64,000 nt of DNA from NCBI RefSeq assembly GCF_014218805.1, contig NZ_JACJUV010000008.1, positions 186,001 through 250,000 on the forward strand, given 5' to 3'. The position numbers and the translations under genes are program-made. This document shows positions 27,708 through 35,855 of the stretch, in pieces. The notes beneath the pieces were generated by a model that had not been told where the DNA came from, ran no database searches, and was given only the letters and a program-made list of their open reading frames with translations. The first letter of the stretch is position 1; every line of letters begins with the position of its first letter. The stretch is from Teredinibacter franksiae. Lineage in GTDB: Bacteria > Pseudomonadota > Gammaproteobacteria > Pseudomonadales > Cellvibrionaceae.

Positions 27708-30241
27708 TGCAACCCCATCTTTTTCAAATGCTCATCCACTTTTGCACTTAAGGCTTCCACACTTTGCGTTAAGGCAGGCAAGGGTTCGGCATAACGCTCT
27801 TCCAATGTTTTAACGCGGTTAGCCAGTTGTTGGGTTACGCGTTCTATTTCGGCAATGATGTTGGCTTGTAAAGTGGCGAGCCATTTATCTTCTACTATCA
27901 GCGTAAGGTTTTGTGCTTCTGTTAAGCTGGCGAAGTGTTTAAAGACTTGTTTATCCAAGGCTTCTTGCGCGGTTTTTACGGCTTTTTTATGGGCGGCGTC
28001 GGCTTCGAATAATTGTTTGGCGGTGTTGAGTGCGGTAAGTTCATCTTGGATTCCCGCCTGCGCGGGAATGACGGTGGTTAGGTGTTTTAAACGCGCGGCA
28101 ATACTGGCTTTGTTGACTTTGCCGCTGTCGTTAATGGCGTCTTCCAGTAGGCCGCCTTCTATGCCGTGTTCTTCAATGTATGTTTCTAGCTCTTGAGTAC
28201 AAGCATCCAGTTCGCTTTGCAGGGTGTCGATAGCGGCCTGTTCTTTGGCGAAGTAGCGTTTTACGATTAATGCTGGGGGAATAAGTTCGGCTTTGTATTT
28301 GCTTTTATTAATAATTAGGTCGGGGGTTTCCTTTTGCTTTTCGCCTTTTTTAACTACCAGCTCGCGAATGCTGTTGGCGGCTGCCCAGCCGTCTTGGGTG
28401 ATAAAGTACACGTCGTCTTGCATGACTTCGGCCCAGTAATCCATGATGATTTGGTACATGTCGTAGCGGTCGAGTAATGGGGCTTGAGTGAATGCCTCTA
28501 GCAATTCTTCCGAGATGCGGTAAATAAATTCTTTGGGTAAATCGCTTTGGCTTAGCTTGTGCAATTGCACCTTGGCCTTCCACTGGTGGAATATTTCAAT
28601 ACTTAGCTCGGCGAATTGTTTAAATTCTGAGTGGTCGAGTATGGTGGTTTTTACTGCTGTGGCTTTTACTAGGGCTTGGCTGTAACCGTCGCGGCCTTCT
28701 TTATCCTGTAATGGAGCAAACAGGGTTTGGCGCAAGGTAGGGAATACTTGCCAATACGGGGCTAAGGCTTCGATATCGCGGTTAGGTATGCCACCGCTTA
28801 AATGGGCGCTTAGGTCGTGTAAGTCTTCTTGGGCAGAGCTGTCTATATAACGCGGAATATTCAGGTTGTATTCGTTGCCTTCTATTTCGCTAAAGCCCAC
28901 CATGCGGCTGTAGCCAGTTTGTTCGATTTGCTTGTTGAATACATCAACAATTTTATGCAGGTCTTGCTCGCGCAGGCGATTTTTGGGGCCGTCTTTCATG
29001 TAGCCTTTGCTGGCGTCGATCATAAAAACCCCGCTTTTTTTAATGTCGCTATCGCGACCGCTGCAGGCGCTGCTTTCTAATCGCGCCTTGGCTCCGGCTT
29101 TATCGATAACGATAATACAAGCAGGTATGCCGGTGCCGTAAAACAGGTTGGCGGGTAAACCGATAATGCCTTTAATGTAGCCTTGTTTTATAAGGTTGCG
29201 GCGAATCGTGGCTTCGGCATTGCCGCGAAAGAGTACGCCGTGGGGCAAAATAACGGCGGCTTTACCGGTGCTTTTGAGGGATTTAAGAATGTGCAGTAAA
29301 AATGCGTAGTCACCATTTTTTTCGGGTGGCTCGCCGTATTCAAAGCGCCGATAAATATCCACGCCGCTGTCGTCGCGCCGAAGGCCGTTGTTCCATGCTT
29401 TAAGTGAAAATGGCGGGTTGGCTACGGCAAAGTCAAACAGTTTTAGGCTCTCGTTGCTGTCATTGGTGGCACTTGCGCCATCGGCTTTGTATTCTGGCTC
29501 GGCTATGGTGCTGTGGCCACCGGGGGCGATTTCGGCATCGGCATTGTTGTGCAATATCATGTTCATACGGCACAGTGCGGTGGTGGCTACGTCTTTCTCT
29601 TGCCCGTATATGCTGAGGCCATTTTTAGCCTCATCGGCGGCTTTTAATAACAGCGAGCCGGAACCTGCAGTGGGGTCGTAAACGGTTTGGTCTTGGGTGG
29701 TTTCTTGGGTAATGCCCACCACTTTGGCCAATATGCGCGAGACTTCGGCTGGGGTGTAAAACTGGCCTTTGCTTTTGCCGGATTCGGTGGCGAAGTTACG
29801 CATGAGGTATTCGTAGGCGTCGCCCAGTAGGTCATCGCCCTGGGCGCTGTTGCCGCCAAAATCCAGGCCTTCGAATATGCCTACCAGTTTGGAAAGGCGA
29901 TCGACCATTTCTTTGCCTTTGCCTAAGCGCTCTTCGTCGTTGAAGTCGTTATCTTTGTTGGCCAGCCACGGCAATTCATTCGTTTTGGCGATGCCATCGA
30001 GCACGATGTTAAGCTTTTCGCCGATTTCTTTATCGCCCTTTAGTTTTACCATATCAGCAAAGCTGCAACCCTCTGGCACCACGATCATGGCTTTGGGGTC
30101 TGTTTGGTATTTGTCGGACACGTACTTTAAAAACAGAAAGGTGAGCACGTAATCTTTGTATTGCGAGGCATCCATACCGCCGCGCAGTTCGTCGCAGCTT
30201 GCCCAGAGGGAGGAGTAGAGTTCGGTTTTTTTGATGGCCAT
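27701..30241 (-). CDS. hsdM: Type I DNA methyltransferase subunit M (system 1), long form
   Basis: HsdM is an adenine-N6 methyltransferase that protects host DNA and forms the core complex. Present are the N-terminal helical domain (LWASCDELRGGMDASQYKDY), SAM-binding motif I DPTAGSGSLLL (about residue 187) and catalytic motif IV NPPF (about 274). The protein is 846 residues, about 300 longer than the common form, with a C-terminal helical and coiled-coil extension. Inside it, at about residues 723-731, lies VIPAQAGIQ, encoded by a dispersed palindromic repeat (listed separately). It is the first gene of the operon. I see no clear promoter in the 350 bp upstream. Confidence 0.95.
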   Translation of the reverse strand: MAIKKTELYSSLWASCDELRGGMDASQYKDYVLTFLFLKYVSDKYQTDPKAMIVVPEGCSFADMVKLKGDKEIGEKLNIVLDGIAKTNELPWLANKDNDFNDEERLGKGKEMVDRLSKLVGIFEGLDFGGNSAQGDDLLGDAYEYLMRNFATESGKSKGQFYTPAEVSRILAKVVGITQETTQDQTVYDPTAGSGSLLLKAADEAKNGLSIYGQEKDVATTALCRMNMILHNNADAEIAPGGHSTIAEPEYKADGASATNDSNESLKLFDFAVANPPFSLKAWNNGLRRDDSGVDIYRRFEYGEPPEKNGDYAFLLHILKSLKSTGKAAVILPHGVLFRGNAEATIRRNLIKQGYIKGIIGLPANLFYGTGIPACIIVIDKAGAKARLESSACSGRDSDIKKSGVFMIDASKGYMKDGPKNRLREQDLHKIVDVFNKQIEQTGYSRMVGFSEIEGNEYNLNIPRYIDSSAQEDLHDLSAHLSGGIPNRDIEALAPYWQVFPTLRQTLFAPLQDKEGRDGYSQALVKATAVKTTILDHSEFKQFAELSIEIFHQWKAKVQLHKLSQSDLPKEFIYRISEELLEAFTQAPLLDRYDMYQIIMDYWAEVMQDDVYFITQDGWAAANSIRELVVKKGEKQKETPDLIINKSKYKAELIPPALIVKRYFAKEQAAIDTLQSELDACTQELETYIEEHGIEGGLLEDAINDSGKVNKASIAARLKHLTTVIPAQAGIQDELTALNTAKQLFEADAAHKKAVKTAQEALDKQVFKHFASLTEAQNLTLIVEDKWLATLQANIIAEIERVTQQLANRVKTLEERYAEPLPALTQSVEALSAKVDEHLKKMGLQW
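28048..28072. repeat. Dispersed palindromic element inside hsdM (encodes PAQAGIQ)
   Basis: ATTCCCGC and GCGGGAAT flank a 4-base loop. The surrounding sequence (GGATTCCCGCCTGCGCGGGA followed by ATGAC) is the widely dispersed bacterial repeat usually found between genes. Here it lies inside the coding frame without disrupting it. Confidence 0.85.
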
Positions 30242-30600
30242 GTTTACTTCTTAGGTGTTGAAATCAGCTTCGCTGAAATTTATAGATGCTTTTGAGAGAG
30301 AACATACCACGCGAGACCGCACGAACAAATGGCTTGATAGGGGTTTATATGATGTGTGTTGAACTACAAGACAAATGGGTGGCTTTGTGACCAGCCGGAA
30401 GGAAAATGTTACGTTTCAAAATACGTGTTGGGCGGCTGGTTTTTTGAGGTGTTTAGTTAGTAGAAACTTGCTTGTAGGACGCAAGGCATAGGGGCTGAAA
30501 TGTCCCCCAAATTGTCCCCCACCTTTGTTTCAGGCATAAAAAAACCACCGCTAGGGTGGTCTCTTTTTCTCTTTAAATTATTGATATTTAAAGAGTTTTT
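30242..30600. other. Leader of R-M system 1 with integrase-upstream-like repeats but no integrase
   Basis: No gene. TGTCCCCCA occurs twice at 30501-30521, a pattern seen upstream of P4-type integrases next to tRNA genes. An inverted repeat (CTCTTTAAAT... / ...ATTTAAAGAG, 30570-30597) lies beside the tRNA fragment. The hsdM promoter should be between 30242 and 30480, but I could not define it. Confidence 0.5.
30538..30560 (-). terminator. Terminator-like hairpin beyond the tRNA 3'-end copy
   Basis: On the minus strand, ACCACC / GGTGGT around CTAGC is followed by seven T residues. It lies about 40 bases downstream of the left att copy, where the terminator of the tRNA-Ala transcript would have been before the island inserted. 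Confidence 0.75.
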
Positions 30601-30601
30601 A

Positions 30602-30616
30602 TTGGTGGAGCCTAGC
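30602..30616. repeat. Left attachment site (copy of the tRNA-Ala 3' end)
   Basis: TTGGTGGAGCCTAGC is identical to 42927-42941, the last bases of the tRNA-Ala gene, in the same orientation. The integrase sits next to the tRNA copy. The two copies enclose 12.3 kb that includes the integrase and AlpA, the expected layout of an integrated island. Confidence 0.85.
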
Positions 30617-30759
30617 TCACCCCAATACAGACCCTATCCTATTGATATGTATAGCTTTTACTGTATGTAAAAATATAAAATACCCCTATCGATACCCCCA
30701 ATAACTTTTTTGCCTATTTTTCGAATAGTTCACAAACGCCATTCAAACGGTACAAAGGC

Positions 30760-30933
30760 ATGATCACACCAACAAAGTCCCGCCAGTGCAACATTCGCAT
30801 AAGTGAAGGGTTTATGGTTCAACTCCAAGATTGCGCTGATAAACAAGGCATAACGGTTTCAGAATACATCCGCTTTAAGATGGAAGGGGTTGTGCGCCGT
30901 CAAAGGGCGATCAAAGCTAAAACACGGCAATGA
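30760..30933 (+). CDS. Small ribbon-helix-helix-like protein
   Basis: A 57-residue basic protein, MITPTKSRQ then CNIRISEGFMVQLQDCADKQ, ITVSEYIRFKMEG, VVRRQRAIKAK. A short beta-strand (NIRIS) followed by two helices with a VSEYIR turn is the pattern of Arc/CopG-type ribbon-helix-helix DNA-binding or mobilisation-accessory proteins. It lies at the left end of the island, near the att site, and reads against the other island genes. AAAGG is close to the ATG (one base), so the start is not certain. It could control excision or transfer; that is inference. Confidence 0.5.
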   Translation: MITPTKSRQCNIRISEGFMVQLQDCADKQGITVSEYIRFKMEGVVRRQRAIKAKTRQ

Positions 30934-31694
30934 TACGCTCAGTTTCTCAACTGGACGGTGTATAGCAATTCGTATAACAGATATTCGCTATACCCCAAGT
31001 AATCAGAGCATTATTTAATCAGGCTAAGGCTTTGCCCGTGAAACTCAGCGTTCAGTTAAACGATGATATTCACCCGCTATTTGCGCTATACACTCACGAT
31101 CAAGTATTGGCTCAGGAGTGCACTCTCACAGAAAAATTCTATTTTAAATCGGTGTTAGTCGGCTCGAATGATGCCGCTCGGCAACGTGTAAACATCCTTT
31201 GGCTATCACCAACCGTATAAACACTTACTGGGCAAGAGCGTTTAAACAACCACTGTTAGCGGTTCCTTACCCGTGAAACCAAGAGGTCAAAGGCCCTCTT
31301 TTCTTGTTTAAACACAACCGAGCGTATTAGACGCGAGCCCCCCCCCATTCATTTTGAAATGTTAAACCTTATAATTAACCCTACCCCTCTGCATATAGCT
31401 CAGCTCAAAACTAAAAACCAGTGTTTAGTACTTTGAGATAATGGTTGTAACTACTGTTTACCGTAAACCTTGGCAGGCGTTACCTATGGCTTCCCATTCA
31501 GCTCTACGTTAAAGAGCATGCGGTAAGCGTGTGGATTACGAATGAAAATATAGGCAGAGTTGAGCAAAAGAGCACTCGCATGAGTAGTTTACAAGCCGAG
31601 TGCATACAGCCTTACTGGGCAGACTTCCGTGAGTAATATGTGAGGAGGCTCAAAGCCTAGAAGCACTAGCTACTAGGTGTATGAATACCGGCCG
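30934..31694. other. Left-end island DNA with no firm gene
   Basis: About 760 bp. One short open frame (31032-31220, TTG or GTG start; the shorter form begins VKLSVQLNDDIHPLFALY) is possible, but it has no ribosome site or recognisable family. The rest holds nothing I can name. Confidence 0.4.
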
Positions 31695-32051
31695 CTATCT
31701 ACAGGGGTAGCTTTGAGCTAGGCCAATAATTAATCCCATTCTTGCTGTTGTTCCCGCACTGTCTTTTGGGTGGGCTTTAACCCATTTTTTTGTAGCCTTT
31801 AACGCTAAGTCAGGTGTAACGCCACCTTCTGGGAGGCAAAACAGCAGCGAAGTAGGCCTTACCGAAAAAATCACTTGTGACGCATCGATAACACCGGCCA
31901 CATAACCCAAACACTGCGATTCAAGCATTACTTCAGACATTTTTGGATCGACAGGCGCTTCACATGCTTTAAACAATTCATCTAGTGTTTGAAAATTAGC
32001 ATATGAATTTATTGATAAAAACAGTGCTACCAAGATTAAATACTTTTTCAT
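31695..32051 (-). CDS. Rap1a/Tai-like secreted immunity-family protein
   Basis: A protein of 118 residues. A signal peptide (KKYLILVALFLSINSYA) is followed by CLGYVAGVIDA, a central FCLPEGGVTPDLAL and a closing KAHPKDSAGTTARMGLIIGL ending in YPCR. The GY(V)xGVxDA...FCxP...HP...PC pattern is that of the Rap1a/Tai family, periplasmic immunity proteins that bind type VI secretion amidase effectors, though many members have unknown roles. The ATG at 32051 is used because GAGG is 8 bases away; the ATG six bases upstream is too close. No cognate amidase is visible in the island, so it is an orphan, possibly protecting against neighbours. Confidence 0.72.
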   Translation of the reverse strand: MKKYLILVALFLSINSYANFQTLDELFKACEAPVDPKMSEVMLESQCLGYVAGVIDASQVIFSVRPTSLLFCLPEGGVTPDLALKATKKWVKAHPKDSAGTTARMGLIIGLAQSYPCR

Positions 32052-32082
32052 ACTCATTACCTCTACTTAGGAAATTTAGCCA

Positions 32083-34680
32083 CTATGAATCACTACGCGG
32101 TACATCGCTGTATAAATGCTTCTGAAAACCGACGAAGGTTTCGCGTATCTTTTTAGGTGCCCCAAGAATAGCGGCTGCGTCGGCTATAGTGTTGTATTTA
32201 AGCGCTATCAAACTACTCATTTTATTGGCGGCCAATTCTTTTACGCCGTCTTGAATATATTTATCGAGTATAAAATCAATAAACTCTCGCTGCTTATTGT
32301 TTTCATAGGCTAGCGCAATAGAAGGCTTGGCGTGCTCTACTCTTTCTATACGGGTACGGGTTTCTATTGCGTAAGCGACAAAGGCCAATACGTCGTATAC
32401 GTCGCTGTTTTTCGCGCCGATTACGGTTTTCATGCTGTCTAGCTTTTCTTCGTCGTAGCCTGCTTCGGAAAGATCAATTAATAACTTTTCACGGGTATCA
32501 GGATCACTCCATATTTCGCGTAGTTGATCTTCGTTTTCGAAAAACTGCGGCAGGTCGCCGAACATGCGCTTAACAAATTCTGGTGCCGTAATGGGCTTAC
32601 CCTCTTCGCTCCAATACATAACTGCGGATATATGGTGTATTTGGCGAGCCTTACCGTCGCTCAATGTAATCACGATTTTTTTGTTACAGCTACAGGGCGT
32701 ATTGCCACATTCGGCGCAGGCTTCTGGTTCGCAAACGCAAGGGTTATTACCGCATACCGCGCAGGGCTCTGGTTCGCAAATACAGGGGTCGCTTCCGCAT
32801 TTTGGGCATGGTGGATTGGGGCAGTTACAGGGCGTAAAGCCGCAGGTGTCGCAAGGCTCTGGCTCGCATACGCATGGCGCTTCGTTACAAATAGCGCATT
32901 CCTCTGGCGGTAGTGGTTCGCCATCCCAATCGGGGTCGGCAAAGTTTTGGTGGGCTTTTACAAAGTCGTAGATGGTGAAGAAATCTTTACCATCGTACAT
33001 GCGGGTGCCGCGCCCAATTATTTGTTTAAACTCGATCATGTTGTTGCAAAGGCGCATAAGTACAATATTGCGCACGTTGCGGGCATCTACCCCGGTGGAT
33101 AATTTACGCGAGGTGGTGAGTATGGTGGGTATGGTTTTTTCGTTGTCTTGAAAGGTGCGCAAATAGGTTTCGCCTGCGGCGCCATCGTTTGCGGTAACGC
33201 GTACGCAATAGTCGGGGTGGTTTTGCCAGCCCTTTTCGGCGGCGTATTGATTAATGTAATCGCGCACTATACCGGCGTGTTCTTGGGTGGCACAAAACAC
33301 TATGGTTTTTTCGCTGGGGTTGAATTTATCCATCCAATATTTAACACGCATTTGCTCGCGCTGGGGGATGGTAATAATGCGATTGAAGTCGCCCTCTTTA
33401 TACAGCGTGCCGGGTTGTGGGTCGCCTTGCACCACTACGCCATCACCGGGGGTATAGATGTATTCGTCCATTGTGCCGACGATGGGGTACACCTTAAAGG
33501 GTGTTAAAAAGCCGTCGTTAATGCCTTGCTTAAGGGTGTAGCTGTACACCGGGTCGCCAAAGTATTTATAGGTGTCTACGTTGTCTTTGCGTTTGGGTGT
33601 GGCGGTTAAACCTAATTGTACGGCGGGTGCAAAATGGTTGAGAACATCGCGCCATGCGCTTTCGTCGTTGGCGCCGCCACGGTGGCATTCGTCGATAATA
33701 ATAAAATCGAAAAAGCCTGTGGGGTAATCTTGAAAATAGGCGGTTGCGCTTTCTTCTTCGTTTTTACCGGTGGAAACGGTTTGAAAAATGGTAAAAAATA
33801 TTGCGGCGTTTTTAGGTACGTTTTTTAACTTTGTTTTGCGCAACTTAGCCGGTTGCGCAACATTCATATCCACTTCGTTTTCTTTGTTTAGCTTGCGTAA
33901 TTCATCGGGGGCAATGCGCAGTAAGGCATCTTCTGGGAAGGCGGAAAATGAGTTGTAGGCTTGGTTGGCGAGTATATTTCGGTCGGCCAAAAATAGAATG
34001 CGGGGGCGGCGAAGTTCGGAATCTGGGGTAAGTTGGGATTTTAAACGCCAGCGGCATTGGAATAACTTCCATGCCACTTGAAAGGCAATGGCGGTTTTAC
34101 CGGTGCCGGTGGCTAAGGTAAGCAATATACGTTGTTCACCTTTGGCGACGGCATCTAATACGCAGTTAATAGCATTTTCTTGGTAGTAGCGCAGCTTCCA
34201 ACTGCCGCTTTTGGTTTCGTAGGGGCATTGGGCAAAGCGTTCGCGCCATATTTTGGTGTAATCTGGCTCAGGCTTATCAAAGCTTAAGTTCCAAAGTTCT
34301 TCGGGTGTTAGGTAGTTATCAACTAAGCTCTCTTCCCCGGTTTGCATATCCATTTGGTAAATTTCGCGCCCATTGGTGGCGTAGGCTAGGCGACATTTTA
34401 AGCGGGTGGCGTAGTCTTTGGCTTGGCGCACGCCCTCGGTATAGTTTAAGCCTTCTCTTTTAGCCTCTACCACTGTTAACTTACGACCTTGGTACACCAA
34501 TACATAATCGCTGGTAACGCTTTTACCGCGTTTGCCACCGCTAAGAATGGGGCCGGGGCAAATTTGCTCGCGGCGAATATAGCTGTGTTCAACTACACCC
34601 CAGCCATTAGCTTTTAGTTGTGGGTCAATTAAATTGGCCCGCGTATCAGCTTCGTTGGCTTTGGGGTGTGATTTTTTCAT
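32083..34680 (-). CDS. hsdR: Type I restriction endonuclease subunit R (system 2) with a cysteine-repeat insert
   Basis: ATP-driven translocase and nuclease of the second, unrelated type I system. The nuclease core SDYVLVYQGRKLTVVEAKRE lies at about residues 57-76. Helicase motifs are LATGTGKT (Walker A), IIDECHRGG, LGLTATPKR, TTSRKLSTGVDA and KQIIGRGTRMYDG. Between the motor and the C-terminal domain, residues 595-665 carry five tandem 15-residue units of the form CxxCxxxPCxC followed by EPEP-like spacers (20 cysteines in all). That looks like an array of small zinc-binding knuckles and is absent from the R subunit of system 1. It is the last gene of the hsdM-hsdS-hsdR set; its start overlaps the hsdS stop by 4 bases. 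Confidence 0.93.
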   Translation of the reverse strand: MKKSHPKANEADTRANLIDPQLKANGWGVVEHSYIRREQICPGPILSGGKRGKSVTSDYVLVYQGRKLTVVEAKREGLNYTEGVRQAKDYATRLKCRLAYATNGREIYQMDMQTGEESLVDNYLTPEELWNLSFDKPEPDYTKIWRERFAQCPYETKSGSWKLRYYQENAINCVLDAVAKGEQRILLTLATGTGKTAIAFQVAWKLFQCRWRLKSQLTPDSELRRPRILFLADRNILANQAYNSFSAFPEDALLRIAPDELRKLNKENEVDMNVAQPAKLRKTKLKNVPKNAAIFFTIFQTVSTGKNEEESATAYFQDYPTGFFDFIIIDECHRGGANDESAWRDVLNHFAPAVQLGLTATPKRKDNVDTYKYFGDPVYSYTLKQGINDGFLTPFKVYPIVGTMDEYIYTPGDGVVVQGDPQPGTLYKEGDFNRIITIPQREQMRVKYWMDKFNPSEKTIVFCATQEHAGIVRDYINQYAAEKGWQNHPDYCVRVTANDGAAGETYLRTFQDNEKTIPTILTTSRKLSTGVDARNVRNIVLMRLCNNMIEFKQIIGRGTRMYDGKDFFTIYDFVKAHQNFADPDWDGEPLPPEECAICNEAPCVCEPEPCDTCGFTPCNCPNPPCPKCGSDPCICEPEPCAVCGNNPCVCEPEACAECGNTPCSCNKKIVITLSDGKARQIHHISAVMYWSEEGKPITAPEFVKRMFGDLPQFFENEDQLREIWSDPDTREKLLIDLSEAGYDEEKLDSMKTVIGAKNSDVYDVLAFVAYAIETRTRIERVEHAKPSIALAYENNKQREFIDFILDKYIQDGVKELAANKMSSLIALKYNTIADAAAILGAPKKIRETFVGFQKHLYSDVPRSDS

Positions 34681-35855
34681 GCAGCGTTTTCCTCGCTGGT
34701 TTTATTTTTGGTGAGTTCGCCGGAGAAGGCCTTTTGGAGGATGGATTTTTTTAGTTCGTCTAGAGCCTTTAGCTTATTAAAATAGACGTTTTCTAGCTGT
34801 TTTACATAGCTATCCAACCTATTCAGATTAGCAACATGCTTACGCTGCTCTTTTAACGATGAAGGATATTCGATTGGTATTTTTTTGAGGAGACTTGCTT
34901 TTATACCAGTAACGGTAGCTCCTGTACCTTTTTCAAGTATCCTTTTCTGAATAGGCGGTGACATCAATAAATATTTCAAAAAGTCTTCATTAAGAATCGA
35001 CCTGTCTGGCTGCATAGTTATAAGTCTTTGAGCAAACACCACCTTTTCATCAGTATCAAGTTGAGCGACATTAGCTAAAGGTGCCTCTGATGTAAAAAGA
35101 ACATCCCCTTTCTGCGGAATTCCTCTGGTCATCCAAGCATCATAAGATTCTGGTGCGACATATTCCTCAGGGGCTTTTCTTAGGTAACCCATACGAACAT
35201 TTTTTGCTGTAATTAATCTCAAACCACTTTCGGTTTTCTTGGGTGTTTTCCCTCTATAATCAATAAATTTCACATGGTCAAACAGCTCACTTTCCACCCA
35301 CCCCTCACCCCGCTGACTAAACACCTGCTGCAAATAGCTTTCAAATAATTCACGGGCGTTTTTTAGATTTTGTTCGGCATTGGCGCGGGCTTTTTCGATA
35401 TCGGCGAAGGCTTGGTCTAGGATGGTTACTATGCGTTTTTGTTCGTGGATGGGGGGCAATGCACATTGATAGTCTTTTATCATTGGCACGGTAAGCTGCG
35501 GGATTGATGAACCACTATTCACAAAATCCATTCCACGCAAAATATATTTAAGATAGTTCAATTCAACAAAATCCGGGTTTGGAGTTAAGACGATCAACCT
35601 AACCACTGGAAAAAACGGCTCATACCTTACTTCAGAATATCCAATCGTACCTCTAGCAGAGACTGTCATACTAGGTTGAACTACTCTAGCCTTGTCAGTA
35701 AATCCATACAGCCCTTTATTTTTTTCACCATTAGAAAAAATAGGGATAAAATATTTATCTGTTTTGAATTTGGAATAATTCCCTTTTGGCACATCACCGC
35801 CCGCAAAAATACTTGTGCAAATATACTCCAGAGTTCTTATAGGCCAAACCATCAC
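34677..35855 (-). CDS. hsdS: Type I specificity subunit S (system 2)
   Basis: A protein of 392 residues with two target-recognition domains separated by helical dimerisation segments (IHEQKRIVTILDQAFADIEK, ARANAEQNLKNARELFESYL; SLKEQRKHVANLNRLDSYV). The N-terminal TRD includes GDVPKGNYSKFK and SARGTIGYSEVRYEPFFP; the second has VKFIDYRGKTPKKTESG. Specificity cannot be read from the sequence. It overlaps both neighbours by 4 bases, so hsdM-hsdS-hsdR are tightly coupled. Confidence 0.93.
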   Translation of the reverse strand: MMVWPIRTLEYICTSIFAGGDVPKGNYSKFKTDKYFIPIFSNGEKNKGLYGFTDKARVVQPSMTVSARGTIGYSEVRYEPFFPVVRLIVLTPNPDFVELNYLKYILRGMDFVNSGSSIPQLTVPMIKDYQCALPPIHEQKRIVTILDQAFADIEKARANAEQNLKNARELFESYLQQVFSQRGEGWVESELFDHVKFIDYRGKTPKKTESGLRLITAKNVRMGYLRKAPEEYVAPESYDAWMTRGIPQKGDVLFTSEAPLANVAQLDTDEKVVFAQRLITMQPDRSILNEDFLKYLLMSPPIQKRILEKGTGATVTGIKASLLKKIPIEYPSSLKEQRKHVANLNRLDSYVKQLENVYFNKLKALDELKKSILQKAFSGELTKNKTSEENAA

